DNA from: DAISJD01 sp036821645 | GTDB lineage: Bacteria > Pseudomonadota > Alphaproteobacteria > ATCC43930 > CGMCC-115725 | DNA length: 12,963 nucleotides | Reading direction: 5' to 3' | NCBI GenBank assembly: GCA_036821645.1 | Contig: DAISJD010000090.1 | Span: forward strand, 1 to 12,963 | Shown here: piece by piece, positions 6,790 through 12,963 of the stretch | Layout: each line of letters starts with the position of its first letter | Position numbering within the stretch: the first letter of the stretch is position 1 | Notes under the pieces: model-generated | What the model saw: the letters and a program-made list of their open reading frames with translations, nothing else | What the model was told of the DNA's origin: nothing | Database searches by the model: none | Translations under genes and position numbers: made by a program

Positions 6790-6837
6790 CCGGGGGCTTA
6801 AACCCCGACCTCCCGGTTAAGCGAAGGTAAGGCTCAC

Positions 6838-7395
6838 GTGGCATCCGCAGCGACAGGCGTATCCGGACTGGCTGGCCGCTACGCTACAGCGCTTTTTGAT
6901 CTGGCCGATCAGCACAAGGCCCTGGATCAGGTCGCAAAAGACCTGATCGCATTCAGTGCGATGGTGGAAAGCAGCACGGATCTCGTGCGGCTCATCCGCT
7001 CGCCGGTCATTGACCGGACGGCACAGGGTGCGGCCATAAGCCGGTTGGTCGAAAAGGCGGAATTCGGCCAAATTACGCGCAATTTCATCGGGCTCGTCGC
7101 CCAGAAACGGCGTCTTTTCGCATTGCCGTCGATCATCGCGGCCTATCTCGCCCTACTCGCAGAACGGCGCGGAGAGGTGCGGGCTGATGTCACGGTGGCA
7201 CAGGACATGACGGCGGCTCAAATCGACGCCATCAAGGATCATTTAAAACGGGCCATCGGGTCCGAAGTCGCCGTCGATATCCGGGTCGATCCCGCGATCA
7301 TCGGCGGGCTGGTGGTTAAGGTCGGGTCACGGGTGGTCGATGGCTCACTGCGCACCAAGCTCCAACGGCTGCAGCATGCCATGAGAGGGATTTAA
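6838..7395 (+). CDS. atpH: F1F0 ATP synthase delta subunit
   Basis: The delta subunit joins the top of F1 to the peripheral stalk of F0. The 185-residue product has the N-terminal helical block GLAGRYATALFDLADQHKAL at about 10-29, which contacts the alpha subunit. The family's C-terminal signature DPAIIGGLVVKVGSRVVDGS is at about 151-170, followed by LRTKLQRL. Length is normal. The start is GTG at 6838, with AAGGTAAGG a few bases upstream; no better in-frame start is seen. It is the first gene of the five-gene F1 operon, and atpA follows after only 3 bp. The F0 genes (a, b, c) are not in the window, which fits the split ATP synthase operons of alphaproteobacteria. Confidence 0.96.
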   Translation: MASAATGVSGLAGRYATALFDLADQHKALDQVAKDLIAFSAMVESSTDLVRLIRSPVIDRTAQGAAISRLVEKAEFGQITRNFIGLVAQKRRLFALPSIIAAYLALLAERRGEVRADVTVAQDMTAAQIDAIKDHLKRAIGSEVAVDIRVDPAIIGGLVVKVGSRVVDGSLRTKLQRLQHAMRGI

Positions 7396-7398
7396 GCT

Positions 7399-8928
<1,530 letters not shown>

Positions 8929-8959
8929 GCGACGGATCAGCAGGAGAGGATCTTAGCCG

Positions 8960-9847
8960 ATGCCGAGCTTAAAGGATCTGCGGAACCGGGTCAAAAGCGT
9001 TAAGTCAACGCAGAAGATCACATCCGCGATGAAGGTCGTTGCGGCTTCTCGTCTCAAAAAGGCGCAGGATGCCGCCGAAGCCGCCCGCCCCTATGCCGAG
9101 CGGTTGGAACGGATGTTGGGCTCGCTCGCCGCCACCATGGCGGGTCAGCCCTCGGCACCGCGTCTTTTGGCCGGCTCCGGCAACGATTCCACATATTTGC
9201 TGATCGTTGCCACGTCCGATCGCGGTCTTGCCGGTGGGTTCAACGCAACGATCTTGCGTGAGGCCCGTCGGCAAATCCGCGATTTGCAGGCCGCTGGCAA
9301 AGAGGTCAAACTCATCACGATCGGGCGCAAGGGACGGGACAATCTGCGGCGCGACTATGCCAAGCTCATTCTCGAAAGCCATATCGAGATCGGTAAGCGC
9401 GGCGTCGGTTTCGCGGAAGTAAAGCCGATCGCCGAAGACGTGATCGCCCGGTTCCAAGCCGGTGAATTCGATGTGGCGCGGATTATCTTCAACAAGTTCA
9501 AATCCGCCCTCACGCAGATCGTCACCGTACGTCAATTGATCCCGTTCGCAGCTCCGACCCAGACGGTCGAGGTCACCGAAGCGGGCACGCCCGCTCTCTA
9601 TGAGTTTGAACCGGACGAAGAAGAAATTTTGACGGCCCTGTTGCCGAACAACCTGGAGATTCAGGTTTTTACGGCTCTGCTTGAGAATATGGCAAGCGAA
9701 CAGGGGGCCCGGATGACCGCGATGGATAATGCGACGCGCAATGCGGGTCAAATGATCAATCGCTTGACCCTGGTCTATAACCGGACCCGTCAGGCCTACA
9801 TCACCAAGGAACTCATCGAAATCATCTCGGGTGCCGAGGCGCTCTGA
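8960..9847 (+). CDS. atpG: F1F0 ATP synthase gamma subunit
   Basis: Gamma is the central rotor shaft that turns within the alpha3-beta3 ring. The 295-residue product has the N-terminal half of the coiled coil (LKDLRNRVKSVKSTQKITSA at about 4-23, then MKVVAASRLKKAQ). A central Rossmann-like domain follows, including TSDRGLAGGFNATI at about 85-98. The C-terminal half of the coiled coil is ENMASEQGARMTAMDNATRN at about 243-262, and the protein ends ITKELIEIISGAEAL, the family signature. AGGAGAGG lies about 10 nt before the ATG. The gap after atpA is 31 bp and the gap before atpD is 93 bp, the widest in the operon. Confidence 0.97.
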   Translation: MPSLKDLRNRVKSVKSTQKITSAMKVVAASRLKKAQDAAEAARPYAERLERMLGSLAATMAGQPSAPRLLAGSGNDSTYLLIVATSDRGLAGGFNATILREARRQIRDLQAAGKEVKLITIGRKGRDNLRRDYAKLILESHIEIGKRGVGFAEVKPIAEDVIARFQAGEFDVARIIFNKFKSALTQIVTVRQLIPFAAPTQTVEVTEAGTPALYEFEPDEEEILTALLPNNLEIQVFTALLENMASEQGARMTAMDNATRNAGQMINRLTLVYNRTRQAYITKELIEIISGAEAL

Positions 9848-9866
9848 CGCGTAAACCGGCTCATCG

Positions 9867-9884
9867 GGTCCTCGGGGAAGGACC
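9867..9884 (+). other. Hairpin between atpG and atpD
   Basis: GGTCCT (9867-9872) and AGGACC (9879-9884) form a perfect 6-bp stem with a CGGGGA loop, 20 nt after the atpG stop. No T-run follows, so it is not a terminator. In the mRNA it could mark a processing or decay boundary that sets atpD translation or stability apart from atpG. This role is inference. Confidence 0.35.
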
Positions 9885-9940
9885 GGTACCCTGTTGTTGA
9901 ATAAGAGCAGACTCGTCTCGTCGAAGGGAAACACCGTCAC

Positions 9941-11365
9941 ATGACCAAGAATAATATTGGGACCGTCACGCAGGTCATCGGCGCCGTTGTTGACGTCCAA
10001 TTTCCGGCTCAGAAGCCTGATATTCTGAACGCCCTGAAATGCGTATTCAATGGCCGCACGCTCGTCCTCGAAGTGGCGCAGCATTTGGGCCAAAACGAAG
10101 TGCGCACCATCGCCATGGACACGACCGACGGGCTCGTGCGCGGCACGCCCGTCGAAGATACGGGTGCCGCCATTACCGTCCCGGTCGGTCCTGAAACCTT
10201 GGGCCGCATTCTGAACGTGATCGGCGAGCCGATCGACGAATTGGGCCCGGTCGAATCCAAGCATCATGCGGTGATCCATCGCCAAGCCCCGCCCTTCGTC
10301 GATCAATCGACCGAAGCGGAAATTCTGGTCACCGGTATTAAGGTCATCGATCTTCTGGCCCCCTATGCCCGTGGCGGTAAGATCGGGCTGTTCGGCGGTG
10401 CGGGCGTCGGCAAGACCGTGACGATTCAGGAATTGATCAACAACGTCGCCAAGGCCCATGGCGGTTATTCCGTCTTCGCCGGCGTGGGCGAGCGGACCCG
10501 CGAAGGGAACGATCTCTACCATGAAATGAAAGATGCCGGGATCATCAAGACCGACGGCCCCGGTTCCAAGGTCGCCCTCGTCTATGGTCAGATGAACGAG
10601 CCGCCGGGTGCCCGTGCCCGTGTCGCCCTGACCGGTCTTACCATCGCCGAATATTTCCGCGATGAAGAAGGCCAGGACGTGCTGTTCTTCGTCGATAATA
10701 TCTTCCGCTTCACCCAGGCCGGTTCCGAAGTGTCCGCCCTCTTGGGTCGCATCCCGTCGGCCGTGGGCTATCAACCGACCCTGAGCACTGATATGGGCGC
10801 CCTGCAAGAGCGGATCACCACCACGAAGAAGGGCTCGATCACCTCGGTTCAGGCCATTTACGTGCCTGCCGACGACTTGACCGACCCGGCCCCGGCCACG
10901 TCCTTCTCCCACTTGGACGCGACCACCGTGTTGTCCCGCTCGATCGCCGAACAAGCGATCTTCCCCGCCGTCGATCCGCTCGATTCCACGTCGCGCATGC
11001 TCGATCCCCGGGTGATCGGCGACGAACACTATAAGGTGGCGCGCGATGTTCAGCGCGTTCTGCAACAATATAAGTCGTTGCAGGATATCATCGCCATTTT
11101 GGGTATGGATGAACTGTCTGAAGACGATAAGTTGGTCGTCAACCGGGCCCGTAAGATCCAACGTTTCCTGTCGCAACCGTTCCATGTGGCCGAAGTGTTC
11201 ACCGGCACGCCCGGCGTGTTCGTGAAGCTCGAAGACACGATCCGTGGCTTCAAGGGCATCGTCGCCGGCGATTACGACGACCTGCCGGAATCTGCGTTCT
11301 ACATGGTCGGCACGATCGAAGAAGCCCAAGAAAAAGCCCGTAAAATGGCAGCGGAAGCCGCCTGA
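9941..11365 (+). CDS. atpD: F1F0 ATP synthase beta subunit
   Basis: Beta carries the catalytic sites that make ATP. The 474-residue product is full length. It has an N-terminal beta-barrel, then the P-loop GGAGVGKT at 152-159, the general-base loop GERTREGNDLYHE at 183-195 with catalytic E184, and the Walker B strand VLFFVDNIFRFTQAGSEVSA at 247-266. The signature PAVDPLDSTSR is at 342-352, and the DELSEDD lever at 390-396 contacts the gamma subunit. All key residues are present. The ATG follows a 93-bp spacer; AAGGG lies 12 nt upstream, a slightly long spacing. In-frame TTA, CTA and TCA codons are absent, which explains the long open frame on the opposite strand. Confidence 0.98.
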   Translation: MTKNNIGTVTQVIGAVVDVQFPAQKPDILNALKCVFNGRTLVLEVAQHLGQNEVRTIAMDTTDGLVRGTPVEDTGAAITVPVGPETLGRILNVIGEPIDELGPVESKHHAVIHRQAPPFVDQSTEAEILVTGIKVIDLLAPYARGGKIGLFGGAGVGKTVTIQELINNVAKAHGGYSVFAGVGERTREGNDLYHEMKDAGIIKTDGPGSKVALVYGQMNEPPGARARVALTGLTIAEYFRDEEGQDVLFFVDNIFRFTQAGSEVSALLGRIPSAVGYQPTLSTDMGALQERITTTKKGSITSVQAIYVPADDLTDPAPATSFSHLDATTVLSRSIAEQAIFPAVDPLDSTSRMLDPRVIGDEHYKVARDVQRVLQQYKSLQDIIAILGMDELSEDDKLVVNRARKIQRFLSQPFHVAEVFTGTPGVFVKLEDTIRGFKGIVAGDYDDLPESAFYMVGTIEEAQEKARKMAAEAA

Positions 11366-11389
11366 TCGGTGCGGTAGGGAGTCCGAGAG

Positions 11390-11830
11390 ATGGCCGATAC
11401 AGTGGATTTTGAACTCGTCTCCCCGGAGAAGGTTCTCTTCTCCGAGAGCGTGCCCATGGTTGTTGTTCCCGGCAGCGAAGGCAATTTCGGTGTCCTGCCG
11501 GGACACGCCCCCATGATCACAACCGTGCGCCCCGGTACGATCGATATTTATGACGGGCAAAAGATCGCGACCCGGATCTTCGTTGCGGGCGGCTTCGCCG
11601 AAGTCACCCCGACCCGCTGCACGGTTTTGGCCGATACGGCGATCCGGGTCGAAGATCTAGACCGCGCCGGGGCCGAGGCCGATCTCGCCCGGGCGACGGC
11701 CGATCTGCCCGCCCTTTATACGGCGGCCCTGTCAGGGACAGAAACCGACCGGACCAAGCTTGCCGCCGTTGAAAAGCAAATCGCGATTGCACAGGCGAAA
11801 CTTCAGGTTTTGGCCGGAACCTCCCATTGA
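11390..11830 (+). CDS. atpC: F1F0 ATP synthase epsilon subunit
   Basis: Epsilon sits at the foot of the gamma shaft and can inhibit ATP hydrolysis through its C-terminal helices. The 146-residue product has the N-terminal beta-sandwich (FELVSPEKVLFSESVPMVVV, then GSEGNFGVLPGHAPM at about 28-42). A helical C-terminus follows from about residue 85, rich in Ala, Asp and Glu, so the two-helix inhibitory part appears to be present. GGGAG lies 8 nt before the ATG, 24 bp after atpD. It is the last gene of the operon and its final codon opens a short tandem repeat, with a strong terminator about 65 bp further on. Confidence 0.96.
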   Translation: MADTVDFELVSPEKVLFSESVPMVVVPGSEGNFGVLPGHAPMITTVRPGTIDIYDGQKIATRIFVAGGFAEVTPTRCTVLADTAIRVEDLDRAGAEADLARATADLPALYTAALSGTETDRTKLAAVEKQIAIAQAKLQVLAGTSH

Positions 11831-11867
11831 TCCTGGGCCATTGATCTTGGCCCATCGATCCTGGATT
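11826..11867 (+). repeat. Three tandem imperfect 14-mers after atpC
   Basis: Three adjacent copies read ATTGATCCTGGGCC, ATTGATCTTGGCCC and ATCGATCCTGGATT, differing at a few positions. The first begins within the last codon and stop of atpC. Copies one and two also let TGGGCC (11834-11839) pair with GGCCCA (11849-11854). It may come from local duplication; no function is known. Confidence 0.55.
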
Positions 11868-11894
11868 GAATAGGTTTCTGATACCTGACCAACC

Positions 11895-11933
11895 AAAGCT
11901 GATCTGGACGCCCCGTTCTGATCAGCTTTTTTT
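11895..11933 (+). terminator. Rho-independent terminator of the atpHAGDC operon
   Basis: AAAGCTGATC (11895-11904) pairs perfectly over 10 bp with GATCAGCTTT (11920-11929), and seven Ts run from 11927 to 11933. The 15-nt loop can fold further (GACG with CGTT, one wobble pair). It is the clearest terminator in the window and ends the F1 operon about 65 bp after the atpC stop. Confidence 0.88.
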
Positions 11934-11935
11934 AT

Positions 11936-11980
11936 CGACCCCCTTAACCTTAGCCGTGCGGCATGGCATAAAGGGGGTCG
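11936..11980. repeat. 10-bp inverted repeat with 25-nt loop
   Basis: CGACCCCCTT (11936-11945) and AAGGGGGTCG (11971-11980) are exact reverse complements. The loop contains GCCGTGCGGC, which could form a small inner stem. It begins just 2 nt after the T-run of the operon terminator. No T-run follows it directly. Confidence 0.5.
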
Positions 11981-11985
11981 TCATT

Positions 11986-12005
11986 GCCCAGATTGGGCCG
12001 TTTTT
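11986..12005 (+). terminator. Weak second terminator-like hairpin
   Basis: GCCCA (11986-11990) pairs with TGGGC (11994-11998) around GAT, followed by CG and five Ts (12001-12005). The stem is short, so it is at best a backup terminator for atp transcripts or the end of a small RNA starting in this interval. Confidence 0.35.
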
Positions 12006-12010
12006 CGTCT

Positions 12011-12026
12011 GGACACGCGCGTGTCC
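12011..12026. repeat. Perfect 16-bp palindrome GGACACGCGCGTGTCC
   Basis: The 16 bases equal their own reverse complement with no spacer, about 100 bp before the diiron protein gene. A site for a dimeric regulator is plausible. A poor -35/-10 pair (TTGAAT at 12029, TATGCA at 12052) follows it, so the palindrome would flank the promoter if that is where transcription begins. Confidence 0.5.
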
Positions 12027-12067
12027 CGTTGAATAAATCATGAAGACTCGATATGCATCCATACCGA

Positions 12068-12082
12068 ACCGTCAATGACGGT
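12068..12082. repeat. 15-bp palindrome ACCGTCA-A-TGACGGT
   Basis: Two perfect 7-bp arms surround one A, 43 bp before the ATG of the diiron protein gene. Its sequence is unrelated to the palindrome at 12011-12026, so two different regulators, or one operator and one leader hairpin, are possible. Confidence 0.45.
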
Positions 12083-12115
12083 CGCCCCATCCCGGCGGTT
12101 CATGGTCTTTGCTCT

Positions 12116-12121
12116 AGGTGA
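12116..12121 (+). promoter_or_regulatory. Shine-Dalgarno deciding the diiron gene start
   Basis: AGGTGA lies 4 nt before the ATG at 12126 and matches the 16S-pairing consensus. In-frame ATGs at 12102 and 12075 have no comparable site, so the shorter protein is favoured. Confidence 0.55.
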
Positions 12122-12125
12122 ATTG

Positions 12126-12963
12126 ATGTCGCACTGGACCCTTGACGACATAGATTGGAATGCCTTTGACCCGGCAAAAGTCGATCCTGACATCCTCATG
12201 ATCATCAAGGCTGCGGCATTGGTTGAATTCAACGGTCATGAATATGTCCGCTATCTTTGCAACGTCTTCAACGGTGATGGGCTGTTTCAAGCCCAGGCCA
12301 AACAATGGGGCGAAGAAGAAGTCCAACACGGTGCCGCCCTCGGGCGTTGGGCGACCTTGGCCGATCCGACCTTCAGTCTCGACGCCACGTTCAAACGCTT
12401 CGTCGATGGCTATAAGATCAATACGGATGTCAAAGAATCCATTCGCGGGTCCAAGGCTGGTGAACTGATCGCCCGCTGCATCGTCGAGACCGGCACCAGT
12501 TCTTATTACACGGCCCTGGCCGATAGGATCGACGAGCCGGTCTTGAAAGATATCTGTCGCCGGATTGCCGCCGACGAACTGCGCCACTACAAGCTTTTCT
12601 ATCAGCGGCTCAAAACCTACCAAGAAGAAGAAGGGTTGGGCTTTTGGCGCCGCCTTTCCATCGCCGTTCGGCGCATCGCCGAAAGCGAAGATGACGAATT
12701 AACCTATGCTTATTTCGCGGCAAACGCCCCCGCCGATGCGGTTTATGACCGGCATAGCTGGAAACGGGCCTATGCCGGCCGGGCCTATGCCGTCTATCGC
12801 CAGCACCATGTGCAACGGGCGATCGGCATGATCCTGAAAGCCGTAGGATTGCCCGCCAATGGCCGTCTCAATGCCATTGCCAGTCGGTTCGCCTGGCTCA
12901 CCGTCTGCAATCGGGTCAAGCGGCTCGCGCGCTATGTCCGTCCCGGTCAGGCCGCCCCCGTCC
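12126..12963 (+). CDS. Ferritin-fold diiron protein, acyl-ACP desaturase-like (partial, cut by right edge)
   Basis: The open frame gives 279 residues and runs off the window. A six-ligand diiron pattern is visible: E34 (VEFNGHEY), E65 and H68 (WGEEEVQHG), E121 (ETGTSSYY), E151 and H154 (DELRHYK). The two ExxH motifs with two single Glu residues, and the wording around them (W-x-EEExxHG, ETGTSSYY, ADELRH), resemble plant and bacterial acyl-ACP desaturases. These insert a double bond using O2 and two irons. Ferritin-like proteins of other function share the fold, so the reaction is not settled. Residues 170-279 form a basic C-terminal extension that I do not recognise. No signal peptide or membrane helix is clear. 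I chose the ATG at 12126 for its AGGTGA; in-frame ATGs at 12102 and 12075 are alternatives. It is transcribed separately from the atp operon. Confidence 0.85.
   Translation, partial: MSHWTLDDIDWNAFDPAKVDPDILMIIKAAALVEFNGHEYVRYLCNVFNGDGLFQAQAKQWGEEEVQHGAALGRWATLADPTFSLDATFKRFVDGYKINTDVKESIRGSKAGELIARCIVETGTSSYYTALADRIDEPVLKDICRRIAADELRHYKLFYQRLKTYQEEEGLGFWRRLSIAVRRIAESEDDELTYAYFAANAPADAVYDRHSWKRAYAGRAYAVYRQHHVQRAIGMILKAVGLPANGRLNAIASRFAWLTVCNRVKRLARYVRPGQAAPV

Larger units (their letters stand above)
6386..6837. other. Gene-poor divergent intergenic region between trmL and atpH
   Basis: About 450 bp lie between the trmL and atpH starts. I find no ORF resembling a known family on either strand and no tRNA-like fold. 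What can be seen is a minus-strand promoter candidate (6566-6595), a 15-bp palindrome (6604-6618), an inverted repeat (6671-6695), a plus-strand promoter candidate (6762-6789) and one doubtful small membrane ORF (6430-6528). The length is unusual in a window where most genes overlap or nearly touch. Confidence 0.6.

Noticed and set aside
9005..11560. Long minus-strand ORF as a real gene
   Set aside because: It is in exact register with atpG, atpD and atpC, its sequence resembles no family I know, and it is fully explained by the lack of TTA, CTA and TCA codons in those genes.
11936..11980. Terminator on either strand
   Set aside because: The stem is strong but is not followed by a T-run on the plus strand, and on the minus strand it is followed by As, so it is listed as an inverted repeat only.
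12114..12623. Minus-strand ORF of 169 codons at the right end
   Set aside because: It lies opposite the diiron protein gene, whose ligand motifs and ribosome binding site support the plus strand.

Overview
This window looks like ordinary chromosome of a GC-rich alphaproteobacterium, most likely Rhodospirillales-like. That rests on three things seen here. The F1 part of ATP synthase stands alone as atpHAGDC with no F0 genes beside it. A MoxR / DUF58 / DUF4159 operon diverges from a DUF1285 / CoA pyrophosphatase / CCA-transferase operon, a pairing I recall from many alphaproteobacteria. The codon style is GC-rich and uniform. I see no insertion sequence, integrase, prophage gene, CRISPR array, tRNA or rRNA. 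The genus cannot be fixed from the sequence alone.

Layout. (1) Bases 1-2397, minus strand: a tight operon read right to left, MoxR-type AAA+ ATPase, DUF58 protein, then the N-terminus of a BatA/DUF4159 membrane protein cut by the left edge. The first junction is 5 bp and the second is an 8-bp overlap. (2) 2590-5053, plus strand: DUF1285 protein, Nudix CoA pyrophosphatase and CCA-adding enzyme, joined by two ATGA stop/start overlaps. (3) 5041-6385, minus strand: trmL (tRNA wobble methyltransferase) and hemF (aerobic coproporphyrinogen III oxidase), also overlapping. The hemF 3' end runs 13 bp into the 3' end of the convergent CCA gene. (4) 6386-6837: about 450 bp with no convincing gene, holding candidate divergent promoters, a 15-bp palindrome and one doubtful 32-residue membrane ORF. 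(5) 6838-11830, plus strand: atpH, atpA, atpG, atpD, atpC, the five F1 subunits, all full length with intact catalytic motifs. (6) 11831-12125: a structured intergenic stretch with three tandem 14-mers, a strong rho-independent terminator, a long-looped hairpin, a weaker second terminator and two palindromes. (7) 12126 to the right edge, plus strand: a ferritin-fold diiron protein related to acyl-ACP desaturases, truncated by the window.

How they work together. F1 makes ATP once joined to F0 subunits encoded elsewhere. HemF supplies haem to the same respiratory economy. TrmL and the CCA enzyme both act on tRNA. The MoxR/DUF58/DUF4159 set is a chaperone-like, membrane-linked module whose client is unknown. 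I found no clearly new biological system. The places most worth a second look are the palindrome-rich leader of the diiron gene, the structured region after atpC, and the gene-poor interval before atpH.
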